A stretch of 20,806 nucleotides of DNA from Chitinophaga pinensis (GCA_945872805.1 CAMCBE010000004.1:1-20806); one strand, 5' to 3'; shown: positions 8,348 to 16,970, counted from the stretch's first letter. The notes: generated by a model from the sequence alone, not told the origin. A program made the numbers and translations.

Positions 8348-9577
8348 ATGACTCGAATTTTTATTTCAATCCTTTTACTTTTACTTATATCATGTAATGG
8401 GTTGAACAAAAACACATCTGATAAATCGTTAACTAGGGATTTCAAAAAAGGTACGTTTGGCTATGACCTTGATTTTTTAAAAAAGTATCATAAAGATCTT
8501 GTTGTTTTAGGGGATGACTCTACAGGTTCCCAAATAATTATCCTTCCCGCTTATCAAGGGCGTGTTATGACTAGTACCGCAGAAGGAAGTAAAGGAGCTA
8601 GTTTTGGTTGGCTTAATCATGAACTAATTGCTTCTGAAAAATTCTCTGAACACTTCAGTGCATTTGGTGGAGAGGAACGCATTTGGCTTGGTCCAGAAGG
8701 CGGTCAATTCTCCATATATTTTAAAAAAGGTGCTGAATTTAAATTCGATAATTGGTATGTTCCCAAGGAAATTGATACAGAAACTTTTTCTCTTGTTTCT
8801 TCTAGCAAAACAGAAGCACAATTTGAAAAAGCAATTCACCTTGAAAATTATTCAGGTACTAAGTTTGATCTGATGGTTAATCGTACTATTCATTTGATGG
8901 ATGATGAGAGTATCAAAAAATCAATTGGAGCTATTCCTGCTGGTATAAAAGTAGTTGGATTTGAATCAGACAATGTGATTAAGAATACAGGATATGAAAA
9001 ATGGTCGAAAGAAAATGGGCTACTTTCTATCTGGATTCTGAGTATGCTTAATGCAGGTGATGGAACAACAATTGTTTTGCCTTATCGTCAAGGCGATTCA
9101 TCGAAATTGGGTAAAGTAGTTACTGATGATTATTTCGGTAAGGTTCCAGGCGATAGGCTAAAAGTTGATAATGGAATTATTTTGTTGAAAGCCGATGGGA
9201 ATCATAGAAGTAAAATTGGTATATCTCCCTCTAGAGCATTGCCTATAGCTGGAAGTTTTGATGCAAAGCAAAATGTGTTGACTATTGCTGAATTCACTTT
9301 ACATGAGAACGTTAATGAATATGTAAACTCATTGTGGCAAATTCAAAAGGAGCCATTTAAAGGGGATGCTGTAAATGCGTATAATGATGGCCCTATTGAT
9401 GGCAAACAAATGGGGAAATTCTATGAAGTTGAAAGTTCTTCACAAGCTGCCGCCTTAGCACCTGGAGAGCAAATTCAGCATATTCATCGTACTATACATC
9501 TTAAGGGAAACAAAGAAGATCTGAATACTCTTGCATTAAGATTATTTGGTATTGGGCTTGATGCAATGAATCTATAG
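8348..9577 (+). CDS. Lipoprotein resembling the DUF6786 family, possible mutarotase-like fold
   Basis: The function is not known. The N-terminus is a lipoprotein signal with lipobox LISC (Cys16), so the 409-residue product is likely membrane-anchored and outside the cytoplasm. The body is rich in predicted beta strands. Motifs such as LPAYQGRVMTSTAEG, SFGWLNHELI, FGGEERIWLGPEGGQF and the C-terminal APGEQIQHIHRTIHLKG recall secreted Bacteroidota proteins annotated as DUF6786, and they look like galactose-mutarotase-type sugar-binding folds (GGEERxWLGPEGGQ is suggestive). This identification is from memory of the family, so the fold is an inference. The gene follows the SlyD-like gene closely and ends exactly where the convergent TIM barrel gene ends. 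A role in carbohydrate handling is plausible but not shown. Confidence 0.7.
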   Translation: MTRIFISILLLLLISCNGLNKNTSDKSLTRDFKKGTFGYDLDFLKKYHKDLVVLGDDSTGSQIIILPAYQGRVMTSTAEGSKGASFGWLNHELIASEKFSEHFSAFGGEERIWLGPEGGQFSIYFKKGAEFKFDNWYVPKEIDTETFSLVSSSKTEAQFEKAIHLENYSGTKFDLMVNRTIHLMDDESIKKSIGAIPAGIKVVGFESDNVIKNTGYEKWSKENGLLSIWILSMLNAGDGTTIVLPYRQGDSSKLGKVVTDDYFGKVPGDRLKVDNGIILLKADGNHRSKIGISPSRALPIAGSFDAKQNVLTIAEFTLHENVNEYVNSLWQIQKEPFKGDAVNAYNDGPIDGKQMGKFYEVESSSQAAALAPGEQIQHIHRTIHLKGNKEDLNTLALRLFGIGLDAMNL

Positions 9578-10408
9578 TTAGTTTTTTAACGACTTTAAAA
9601 AAGCTAGGCTTAGAGGGAGTTGACTCATCACACTTGAGGACTCGTCTTCAATAAAATAATGTTTTACAGCCGAGAATTTTGCTGCACTCATTACATCTTT
9701 GATATTAACATCGCCCTTGCCTAATATTACATTTGTTTCCTCATCTGCACTTCCGGTATCGTTCGAAACGGTTCCAATTAATCGATCTTTCAGGTGTAAA
9801 AGTGAAAATCGTTTTGGATATTTTTTTAAGAGTTCAACTGGGTCAGCTCCACCTTGCTTCGCCCAATACACATCAAGCTCATAATTTACATATGCAGGAA
9901 TCGTTTTAGCTATTAAGTCATCAAATAATGTACCATTTTTTGATGGCCTAAATTCAAATCCATGTGGGTGGTAACAAAATTCTAGCCCACTTTCTTTAAA
10001 TATTTTCCCAGCCTTGTTGAAGACTACGGCTGCATCTACAACATTTTTTATGTTGAATTCATTTCCTTCATGAGGTATTCCATAGCAAATCACATAGGTA
10101 GCACCAAGGGTTTTTGCATTATAAATAACTTGTGTTAGGTCTTTGCTAAGATCCTTATAATCTACTCCAAATCCTACAAAGTTGAAATCTAACTTATCTA
10201 AGAGTTTTTTATAATCAGTTACGCTTTTCCCATAAAAGTCAATCCCTTCCAACTCACGAATACCCAATGCGCGTATTTTTTTTAATGTGCCTTCTAAGTC
10301 TGTCTTGGTCTGGTTTCTTACAGAATATAGTTGTAGGCCAATTTCTTGTGCATTGATGACCAAGTTAGTCGTCATGAATAATGCTAAAAGGAGTATAGTC
10401 TTTTTCAT
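9578..10408 (-). CDS. Exported sugar phosphate isomerase/epimerase-like TIM barrel protein
   Basis: This is a xylose-isomerase-like (AP endonuclease 2 family) TIM barrel of 276 residues. A signal peptide at 1-20 (cleavage at INA/QEI) indicates export, which is usual for this subfamily in Bacteroidota and unlike the cytoplasmic hydroxypyruvate isomerases. Seen motifs are IGLQLYSVRNQ (23-33), ICYGIPH (107-113), FCYHPHGFEF (144-153), ELDVYWAKQGGADP (177-190), LLHLKD (203-208) and FIEDE (252-256). His147/His149, Asp179, His205 and Glu254 are likely metal-site residues by family comparison. The true reaction is unknown: isomerase, epimerase or keto-sugar chemistry are possible. It is the last gene of the minus-strand run, 31 bases after the GNAT gene, and its stop codon abuts the stop of the convergent lipoprotein gene. 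Confidence 0.86.
   Translation of the reverse strand: MKKTILLLALFMTTNLVINAQEIGLQLYSVRNQTKTDLEGTLKKIRALGIRELEGIDFYGKSVTDYKKLLDKLDFNFVGFGVDYKDLSKDLTQVIYNAKTLGATYVICYGIPHEGNEFNIKNVVDAAVVFNKAGKIFKESGLEFCYHPHGFEFRPSKNGTLFDDLIAKTIPAYVNYELDVYWAKQGGADPVELLKKYPKRFSLLHLKDRLIGTVSNDTGSADEETNVILGKGDVNIKDVMSAAKFSAVKHYFIEDESSSVMSQLPLSLAFLKSLKN
9579..9606. terminator. AT-rich inverted repeat at a convergent gene junction, possible bidirectional terminator
   Basis: TTTTTTAA (9582-9589) and TTAAAAAA (9595-9602) are perfect complements around a five-base loop. Three further pairs (TAG at 9579-9581 with CTA at 9604-9606) form if one G is bulged. It sits at the tail-to-tail junction of the two genes, inside the last codons of the minus-strand gene. 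Both strands would give an A/U-rich hairpin. There is no GC-rich stem, so the terminator role is only possible. Confidence 0.3.
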
Positions 10409-10439
10409 ATGGGAAAATTATGATTTATTGTTCGATATA

Positions 10440-10931
10440 TTAACTTGAATAATCATTTTTTCGTTTAAATAATGGAATAGATGTAATGGTTGAGATGGTT
10501 TCGGCTCCAAGATCTCCTTCTTTACTGAAGGACCAAACAAATAGTGCCTGTATTGAATGATGTTCACGAATCTTGTTGATTGCGTTAAGCACAAGATTTT
10601 TTGCAACTCCATTTTTCCTATATTCTTCTAAAACCATGGCTGAGCAAAGGTATATAGTATCAAATATTTTTTCCTTTTTGGTTAGTTCAAATAGTTGCTT
10701 TTCTGAAATTTCACAGTGTATAAATTGGTTCATTAGTTCTATAGTAGTAGGTATTAGTAGAACCCACGCAATCGGCCCCTCTCCATTATCATATTCAGAT
10801 ACAGTTGCAGGGTGGATGTGTAGTAGTTCTTCAATAACGTCTTCATTCACGTCTAACTGGTCTGGATCATCTTTTGACGCAAAAACCTCATCAGCTAGTA
10901 GTATCATTCGTTCATAATTGCTCAGTGCCAT
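10440..10931 (-). CDS. GNAT-family acetyltransferase-like protein
   Basis: This is a cytoplasmic protein of 163 residues with a GNAT motif A: a beta strand IYLCSAMVLEEYR followed by the acyl-CoA pyrophosphate loop RKNGVA (105-110) and helix KNLVLNAINKI. The N-terminal half (PIAWVLLIPTT, 53-63) fits the first strands of the fold. No substrate can be deduced. It lies between the acyltransferase-3 gene (40 bases upstream) and the TIM barrel gene (31 bases downstream), all on the same strand, so one transcript is likely. The cluster therefore holds two unrelated acyl-transfer enzymes as well as hydrolases that remove acyl groups. The family call is moderately sure. Confidence 0.75.
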   Translation of the reverse strand: MALSNYERMILLADEVFASKDDPDQLDVNEDVIEELLHIHPATVSEYDNGEGPIAWVLLIPTTIELMNQFIHCEISEKQLFELTKKEKIFDTIYLCSAMVLEEYRKNGVAKNLVLNAINKIREHHSIQALFVWSFSKEGDLGAETISTITSIPLFKRKNDYSS

Positions 10932-10971
10932 AATCTAGATTATTTATTGCTGATATTTTATATGTAACTAT

Positions 10972-12066
10972 CTAATCAATGAACCTATTTCTTAAGTTCA
11001 AAAATGGTTTTTCAACTATTTTGTTGAGTAGTAGTGCACCAATTGTGGATAATATAAGAGAGAATAATAAAATTAAATTTCCGTCAAGATTAAGATCTGA
11101 CAAAAGATCATTTGTTATATGAATCAATCCTTTGTGACTAAGGTAAATCGCATATGACAGCATAGCAATGTATGTTGTTGTTTTGGACTTCCATTTGAAT
11201 AAAAAACTTGTCGGACTGATAGCTGAAATGACTATTATCCCATAACCGAGTGCAATTATTGGGAATCCCCATATTGTTGCATTAAAGGAGGTACGATCTT
11301 TAGATATGAAAAAAGAAAAAATCAAAATAAGTACGCCTATAATAAAATTTAAGTTCCCATACTTGGATATTTTCTTCCAAAGATTAGGCATGAATACATA
11401 AAGGCCTGCAATTGAAACGCCCGCTAATAAACAATCTAAACGAGTGTATGTTGGATAATAAATATATTTATGCCAAATCATTTCGTACTCTTTTGAATTG
11501 ATTTCAGGAAGATATAGATAAGTATAACAATAGTATCTGACTGCAAATCCAAATAATAAAAGAGCAATCAATAGAAAATATGATTTCCGAAATAATTTTA
11601 CTGTTAAGAGGAATAGTAATAGTAAAGGGAAGAGTAGATAAAAATATTCTTCTACACAAAGAGACCATGCATGCGAAAATGTTCCAAAATCAGTTTTATT
11701 GAGTCCGAAGTTTTGTGTGAATGTTAAGAACTTCCATAAGGGCGGCAATGATTCTTTTTCTCGAAAAAAGGGGACCGAAAAGTATATTGCAACTATTGTA
11801 AAGTATGCGGGCAAAATCCTAAAGATTCTTTTTAGGAAGAATTGCTTAAATGAAAATCTATTATTTTCATTTATCTGTTTAAATAGTTGAGAAGAAATTA
11901 AAAACCCACTTAACACAAAAAAAAGGTCAACACCGGTCCAACCAAATTGTGAAGCACTTACTAACCAATCAGGTTTCGCATTACTTAATTTGGGATAGTG
12001 GAACAAAACAACAGAGACAATGGCTAACGTTCTTAAGTGATCTAATCCATAAAATTTTTCTTTCAT
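10972..12066 (-). CDS. Acyltransferase-3 family integral membrane protein
   Basis: This is a 364-residue membrane protein of the OafA/NodX acyltransferase-3 type, which transfers O-acyl groups to sugars or other cell-surface acceptors. The first helix carries GLDHLRTLAIVSVVLFHY (7-24), with the family's conserved Arg12 and His23. WTGVDLFFVLSGFLIS (43-58) and SHAWSLCVEEYFYLLFP (about 126-142) are further signatures. About ten hydrophobic helices can be seen. It has no fused SGNH domain. The start is four bases past the acylase stop. A good Shine-Dalgarno-like AAAGGTGA lies in the last bases of the acylase gene, suggesting coupled translation. The acceptor is unknown. The link to the neighbouring hydrolases is inferred from spacing. 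Confidence 0.93.
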   Translation of the reverse strand: MKEKFYGLDHLRTLAIVSVVLFHYPKLSNAKPDWLVSASQFGWTGVDLFFVLSGFLISSQLFKQINENNRFSFKQFFLKRIFRILPAYFTIVAIYFSVPFFREKESLPPLWKFLTFTQNFGLNKTDFGTFSHAWSLCVEEYFYLLFPLLLLFLLTVKLFRKSYFLLIALLLFGFAVRYYCYTYLYLPEINSKEYEMIWHKYIYYPTYTRLDCLLAGVSIAGLYVFMPNLWKKISKYGNLNFIIGVLILIFSFFISKDRTSFNATIWGFPIIALGYGIIVISAISPTSFLFKWKSKTTTYIAMLSYAIYLSHKGLIHITNDLLSDLNLDGNLILLFSLILSTIGALLLNKIVEKPFLNLRNRFID

Positions 12067-12070
12067 TTCA

Positions 12071-14245
12071 TCACCTTTTTCTCATCCCAGGTAAATATTG
12101 CTCTTCCATATTCTTAAGAATATCTTCTTTATAGAAAAGTACTTCTTTAAATTTCCCCTTGGTATACATGTCGGCTTGATCTTTAAAATGTTTTGAAGCA
12201 GGTGTTCCACTTTCTCCACCTGCAAGAAGTGATTTTGCTTTGATTTTTTTTCCAAATTCAACAGCACAAACAAAGCTATTCCCACCATACCCATATCTTT
12301 TTTTGCTTCCTTGGTATTGTATGCTATTAAAAGATGGAAGTGTTCCCCATTCAGCTGATGCATATGGAGAAGGGATACTCGATTCTTTATCTGAAAACGC
12401 GGCATCTATGTTGTTATCAATTCGTTGGAATCGATTAATCTCACCCCATGGAACCTCCCAAGTGCCAAAATCAGATTTCAGTTTTTTAAGTACTTCATTT
12501 AAGAATGAAATTTTTGTGGCATCAGGCATTTCCTTTAGCATTCGGGGTAATTCAAATGGAAGATCAATTGACCCTTTTCTTCCTCTTGTAAGATAAGCGA
12601 CTACCTTTTCTGCCCAATGTATGGCAATTGTAGTGGCTATAGAGTTATTTACTGTTCGCCTGTCCCACTCACGTAATAGTTGGATTGCTTTGTCGATATC
12701 AGGCTTAATGTCTTTGGCAATAAATGTTTGATTTGCACTAAATAGCGGCGGTAACAATATATCAAATGCTGACATATAATTATCATATCCCGCTTCTACT
12801 AATCCATTGATATCAAATTTATCCTTACTCGATAATACCCGGACAGCATTTATTCCCCGAAAATTTTCAGGATCTGGGGCCATATAGGCTGGATATTTTT
12901 TTCTGTTTATACTTCCATTTCCAGCAACGGTAAATGGGGTGGCATTACAATTTTGCAGCCATCCATTGGATGGATTGTATAAATGTATTGTTTCTTCAAC
13001 AGTGTGTAACCCTTTCCAATCTGTCGCATCAAGCGTTCCATCAACTGGATTTTTCCAATCAAATTGTGGATTCCTTTTTGGCATAAAATTTCCATGCCAA
13101 TAGGCAATATTTCCTTGATCATCGGCATACACTGTATTGTTAGAAATATTTGATCTTAGGTCCATGATGTTTTTAAACTCTGAAAATGTTTTTGCTTTTG
13201 TCCTGTTCCAGGATTGAATCAAACCAGTTAGCGATCGATTATTAGACTGCATAGCTATCCATTTACCAGCTTGCATTGCCATAATAGGCCCATGGTGTGT
13301 TTTATATATTTTAAACTCTTTCTTCACTATACCATCTTTGGTTTTATAGGCAATTGTTGTTGGTTGAATGGTGACTGGTTTCTGTATTTTGTTATGCGAA
13401 TAGAAAATTCCGCTACTGTTTTTTTCAATAGTCTCTTCATATAGGTCTGCTACGTCAGCTTCGCTTGATGTATGCATCCATCCACAATGCTCATTGAATC
13501 CTTGATAAACAAAAAATTGCCCCCACGTAACGGCTCCATAGGTATTTAATCCTTCCTCACTTATCATATGAACTTCAGGTCTGAAATAAAATGTTACATG
13601 AGGATTAATATATAGCATTGCCTTGCCTGATATACTTTTAGAAGGTGCTATGGCGAATCCATTTGATCCAATAAGGTCTTCAGGATCTTTCTTTTTTAGT
13701 TTGGTAAGATTTGTTGAAATTCCTTGATAGAAATTTTTGATATCGTCAGCTGTTAAATCAGCTGTTTGAATGGCTGATATGCTTCCGTCTGTATAGGTTA
13801 GCGCGTACCATGGTTGAAAATTATTCAGTAGTGCTGGCTTCACATTTGGGTTTTTGTATAGGTAATAATTAATACCATCCGCAAATGCATTCAATAACTT
13901 TTTCATCCACTCTGGACTTGCTTCGTAATCTTTTACAGCATCTGCCGAATCAATAACCATTCTTACTAGAAGGTCTTCGTAAATATCTTTTTCCCCTGTT
14001 ACTTCGCTAGTTCTTCCTAGCATAGTGACGTAATTCATTTCAACACGCTTAAAGTCGTCTTCACATTGTGCATACATTAGTCCGAAAACACAATCTGCAT
14101 CAGTTTTACCGTATATGTGTGGAATCCCCCAATTGTCTCGGATAATATTAACATTTTTTGCAGTCTCCTGCCATCTCACGATATCTGACTTTGATTGTCC
14201 GTGAATTAATGCCGGGACTAATAAAAATAAAATGAAGTATTTCAT
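12071..14245 (-). CDS. Penicillin acylase family (S45) N-acyl amidase, exported
   Basis: This is an N-terminal-nucleophile hydrolase of 724 residues that should cleave an amide bond between an acyl chain and an amine, in the periplasm. Signal peptide 1-16 is followed by IIRDNWGIPHIYGKTDADCVFGL (34-56), typical of the alpha chain. LIGSNGFAIAPSKS (191-204) is the autocleavage site: processing before Ser194 would expose it as the nucleophile. GFNEHCGWMHTS, the ADVADLYEE stretch and ADDQGNIAYWHGNFMPKR match the beta-chain core. Family members deacylate penicillins, acyl-homoserine lactones, aculeacin/echinocandin lipopeptides or other N-acyl compounds, and the sequence does not tell which. It is 103 bases after the M19 dipeptidase gene and four bases before the acyltransferase gene. 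Confidence 0.93.
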   Translation of the reverse strand: MKYFILFLLVPALIHGQSKSDIVRWQETAKNVNIIRDNWGIPHIYGKTDADCVFGLMYAQCEDDFKRVEMNYVTMLGRTSEVTGEKDIYEDLLVRMVIDSADAVKDYEASPEWMKKLLNAFADGINYYLYKNPNVKPALLNNFQPWYALTYTDGSISAIQTADLTADDIKNFYQGISTNLTKLKKKDPEDLIGSNGFAIAPSKSISGKAMLYINPHVTFYFRPEVHMISEEGLNTYGAVTWGQFFVYQGFNEHCGWMHTSSEADVADLYEETIEKNSSGIFYSHNKIQKPVTIQPTTIAYKTKDGIVKKEFKIYKTHHGPIMAMQAGKWIAMQSNNRSLTGLIQSWNRTKAKTFSEFKNIMDLRSNISNNTVYADDQGNIAYWHGNFMPKRNPQFDWKNPVDGTLDATDWKGLHTVEETIHLYNPSNGWLQNCNATPFTVAGNGSINRKKYPAYMAPDPENFRGINAVRVLSSKDKFDINGLVEAGYDNYMSAFDILLPPLFSANQTFIAKDIKPDIDKAIQLLREWDRRTVNNSIATTIAIHWAEKVVAYLTRGRKGSIDLPFELPRMLKEMPDATKISFLNEVLKKLKSDFGTWEVPWGEINRFQRIDNNIDAAFSDKESSIPSPYASAEWGTLPSFNSIQYQGSKKRYGYGGNSFVCAVEFGKKIKAKSLLAGGESGTPASKHFKDQADMYTKGKFKEVLFYKEDILKNMEEQYLPGMRKR
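12074..12081 (-). promoter_or_regulatory. Shine-Dalgarno-like site for the acyltransferase gene
   Basis: AAAGGTGA on the minus strand lies within the final codons of the acylase gene, a few bases ahead of the ATG at 12066. Such purine-rich sites are uncommon in this phylum. The site supports translational coupling across the four-base gap, although it also serves as coding sequence. Confidence 0.4.
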
Positions 14246-14348
14246 GTAATTATTTTTTAAAGCTGCTTACTTTTTATTTCTTCTTGCTTACCTCTAATGT
14301 GAATACTTAACAAAAAATGAATACTATAGAGCAGTAAAAGGGATATAT

Positions 14349-15536
14349 TTAATGAGGCATATTAGCGATGAACACTCGTATAAAATTTCCACCAAGAATT
14401 TTGAAGACATCTTTTTTAGTATACCCTCTTTTTAAAAGCTCCTTTGTAATCAAAGGCATATCTGTAACATCATTAAGTTCTCTAGGTAATGAATTTATTC
14501 CATCAAAATCAGATCCAATACCAACATGGTCGACGCCAATAAGTTTAACGATATGATCTAAATGATCAATTAACAAACTCAACGATGGGCGAGTACTATC
14601 CATTTCATCTTTGTACTTTTCATGGATAAACAGATTTGCATAAAAATCGCTAGGGTTTGTTTCTAGTATTGAATCTTTTTCTACTTGATGCTTTGCAATA
14701 AAGTTGTTGTTTTTTTCGCGAAATGATGGGTCAACAAATCCTGAATAAAAATTGAGTTGTATTACGCCGTTATTTTTTCCTACTGCTTTTATCTGATCGT
14801 CAGTCATATTTCTAGGAACTGGGCAGAGTGAATAAGTACAGCTATGTGACGCAATCACTGGCTTTGTAGTAATACGCAGTGCGTCATAAAATGTTTTTTC
14901 ACCTACATGTGAAATGTCAACAATCATACCAATCTTGTTCATATGGGCAACAATTTGTTCACCAAATGAATTTAGACCATATGGGTGTCCAATGTTATTC
15001 CCTGCTCTTTCATCTGCTGCTGAACTTGCCCATGTTGTGCTATTGTTCCAAGTAAGGGTCATGTAGCGGGCACCTCTTTTATATAGGCTATCTAGGTAGT
15101 CAATACGATCTTCTATCATGTGTCCACCCTCCACACCCATCATTGCTCCAAGCTTTTTTGATTTTACTGCTTGTTCAATATCATTTGGTGATTTCACAAT
15201 CATCATATTACTTGGATTTCGGTTAACTACGGCATATAGAGAATCTATTTCTCTGTTTGCAAATTTGAATGCTGTGCCTTCCCCATATTCGCCATCACAA
15301 AAAATTGAAAAAACTTGTATATCTACTCCACCTTTTATCATTCGATTTAGATCAGAATGTGTAACGCCTTTGAGATCTTGGTCGAAACTTTTATTTTTTT
15401 CTATCCCTGTGCTGATGAAATCATTATGGGTATCAATAAAAATTGCTTCTTTATGGACTGATTTATACAACTGTCCTTGAACGAATTGAATATTCAGTAA
15501 TGCGGATAAGAAAAAAGGTAGAAATAAAATTTTCAT
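14349..15536 (-). CDS. Membrane dipeptidase (peptidase M19, renal dipeptidase family), exported
   Basis: This is a zinc dipeptidase of 395 residues. Family members cleave dipeptides, often with a D-residue or dehydro-residue at the C-terminal position, and some open carbapenems. A signal peptide (1 to about 21) indicates export. The full set of metal and catalytic residues is present: THND (His37, Asp39), GVEGGH (Glu136), DISHVG (His210), ASHS (His231), PRNMTD (Arg242) and GIGSDFDG (Asp343). The chain matches the usual family length, so it should be active. It starts two bases after the stop of the serine hydrolase gene, which is strong evidence for co-transcription. The likely substrates are small peptides, perhaps freed or modified by the neighbouring serine hydrolase and acylase. 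Confidence 0.95.
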   Translation of the reverse strand: MKILFLPFFLSALLNIQFVQGQLYKSVHKEAIFIDTHNDFISTGIEKNKSFDQDLKGVTHSDLNRMIKGGVDIQVFSIFCDGEYGEGTAFKFANREIDSLYAVVNRNPSNMMIVKSPNDIEQAVKSKKLGAMMGVEGGHMIEDRIDYLDSLYKRGARYMTLTWNNSTTWASSAADERAGNNIGHPYGLNSFGEQIVAHMNKIGMIVDISHVGEKTFYDALRITTKPVIASHSCTYSLCPVPRNMTDDQIKAVGKNNGVIQLNFYSGFVDPSFREKNNNFIAKHQVEKDSILETNPSDFYANLFIHEKYKDEMDSTRPSLSLLIDHLDHIVKLIGVDHVGIGSDFDGINSLPRELNDVTDMPLITKELLKRGYTKKDVFKILGGNFIRVFIANMPH

Positions 15537-15538
15537 AA

Positions 15539-16864
15539 TTAATCCTTAATTGCTTGATATGCTAAGACACGAAATCTGTCGCTGATATCCCCATTTTGTG
15601 TTGGGTATACATTACGAAAGAAAAGTCCAACGAGTTTTTCTTTTGGATCTACCCAATAGGATGTTGCAAACATTCCTCCCCACTCAAAGGTTCCTTCTTG
15701 TGATTGGATTCGTGCACTTCCTCTTTCTGTTGTAATGCCGAAGCCTAGTCCAAATTTATTATCTCCATTATCAATATCTCCGATTTGATTCATTGTCATC
15801 ATCCTCACTGCATTTCTGCTTAATAGGCGAACACCGTTGTATTCCCCTTGATTCAACATCATTTGTAAGAAAATAGCGTAGTCCATAATAGTAGAAGAAA
15901 GTCCACCTCCACCGCTATGCATTTGAAGGTCTAAGTTTGGATAATCTCTATAGAATGTTCCGTTGATGCGGATAACTTCATCCATTAATTTAAGTCTCCC
16001 ATCTTCTTGAGAATAAAGGCTAACTAAACGACTCTTTTTTGCTGTAGGTAAATAAAAGTAAGTATCCTTCATGCCTAGTGGAGTGAAAATTCTTTTTTGA
16101 AAAAAATCTGCTAAACTCATTCCAGAGACTACTTCAACGAGGTATCCTAACACATCGGTATTAAGCCCGTAGGTAAATTTTTCTCCTGGATTATGAAAGA
16201 GAGGCAATGGGCCAAGCCTTTTTATGTTTTCTGCAACAGTTATATTTTTTATGCCAATGCCGGCAATAACTCCATTTTTTGCATAGATGGCATTTGCAGT
16301 TTCTGAACCAATTTGTGCATAGGCAATACCTGAAGTATGTGTTAGCAAGTCGCGAATGGTTATTTCACGTGCTGCAGGTATAGTGGTATAGCTTGAGTCT
16401 GTTGCGTTGAACTTATCTAAGAGTGTTGGGTTTTTAAATTCAGGGATAAATTTTGAAATGGGTTCATCGAGCAAAAATTTTCCATCTTCATAAAGCATCA
16501 TGACTGCAGTGCTTGTTATGGCTTTTGTTTGAGATGCAATTCGAAAAATATGATCTGGTTGCATTGGAGTTCTTTGATCAATATTATTGTAACCAAATGC
16601 TTTGTAATAGGCAACCTTACCGTCTTTGATTAATAACCCTACACCACCATTCATCCATCCTTTATCAACCCAGCTTTGAATTACATCATCTGCTATTTTT
16701 AATCTTTCAGCAGATAATGATGATTGATCAAAAGGAAGACTTCCCGATTTGGTAGTTGTGCGAGCAGTTTGACCAGTTAGTTTAGCGAGTTTAGTATTTA
16801 GTGATTGTGCATTAACAATTACTAAATTGAAGGCAAGCAATTGGAGGAAAATGAATTTTTTCAT
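15539..16864 (-). CDS. Exported SxxK serine hydrolase, class C beta-lactamase-related family
   Basis: This is a penicillin-binding-protein-like serine hydrolase (Beta-lactamase/S12 family) of 441 residues. Members include class C beta-lactamases, D-aminopeptidases, DD-peptidases and family VIII esterases. The signal peptide ends at about VNA/QSL (residue 19). The nucleophile motif is SQTK (Ser111, Lys114) in FRIASQTKAIT. The second motif is YGLN (Tyr232) in FTYGLNTDVLGYLVEVVSG, and the glycine-rich MHSGGGGLSST lies nearer the C-terminus. The ATG at 16864 (MKKFIFLQLL) is preferred over a TTG at 16903, which would add a non-signal leader. It is the first gene of a tight minus-strand group, two bases before the M19 dipeptidase. 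Esterase or D-amino-acid peptidase activity is as likely as true beta-lactamase activity. Confidence 0.92.
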   Translation of the reverse strand: MKKFIFLQLLAFNLVIVNAQSLNTKLAKLTGQTARTTTKSGSLPFDQSSLSAERLKIADDVIQSWVDKGWMNGGVGLLIKDGKVAYYKAFGYNNIDQRTPMQPDHIFRIASQTKAITSTAVMMLYEDGKFLLDEPISKFIPEFKNPTLLDKFNATDSSYTTIPAAREITIRDLLTHTSGIAYAQIGSETANAIYAKNGVIAGIGIKNITVAENIKRLGPLPLFHNPGEKFTYGLNTDVLGYLVEVVSGMSLADFFQKRIFTPLGMKDTYFYLPTAKKSRLVSLYSQEDGRLKLMDEVIRINGTFYRDYPNLDLQMHSGGGGLSSTIMDYAIFLQMMLNQGEYNGVRLLSRNAVRMMTMNQIGDIDNGDNKFGLGFGITTERGSARIQSQEGTFEWGGMFATSYWVDPKEKLVGLFFRNVYPTQNGDISDRFRVLAYQAIKD

Positions 16865-16970
16865 ATTTGAATTATCTTGGTTGAAGTTAAATAAAAAAGG
16901 CAATAGGCAGGTAGCAGATATATAAAACCTTTATGGTTGAATATGGCCTCGTAGAAAATTTGACAACCCC

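Noticed and set aside
12240..12596. 118-codon plus-strand frame inside the acylase gene
   Set aside because: It is antisense to a conserved S45 acylase and shows no signal, domain or start context.
15118..15480. 120-codon plus-strand frame inside the M19 dipeptidase gene
   Set aside because: It is a shadow of the dipeptidase frame, rich in Ser/Ile/Pro without recognisable motif.
15539..16864. Serine hydrolase as an antibiotic-resistance beta-lactamase
   Set aside because: SxxK and the Tyr motif are shared by esterases and D-peptidases of the same family, and nothing here specifies beta-lactam hydrolysis.
16865..16970. AACC-TTTAT-GGTT mini-hairpin between the serine hydrolase and the upstream gene
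   Set aside because: A four-base stem without a T-run is expected by chance.
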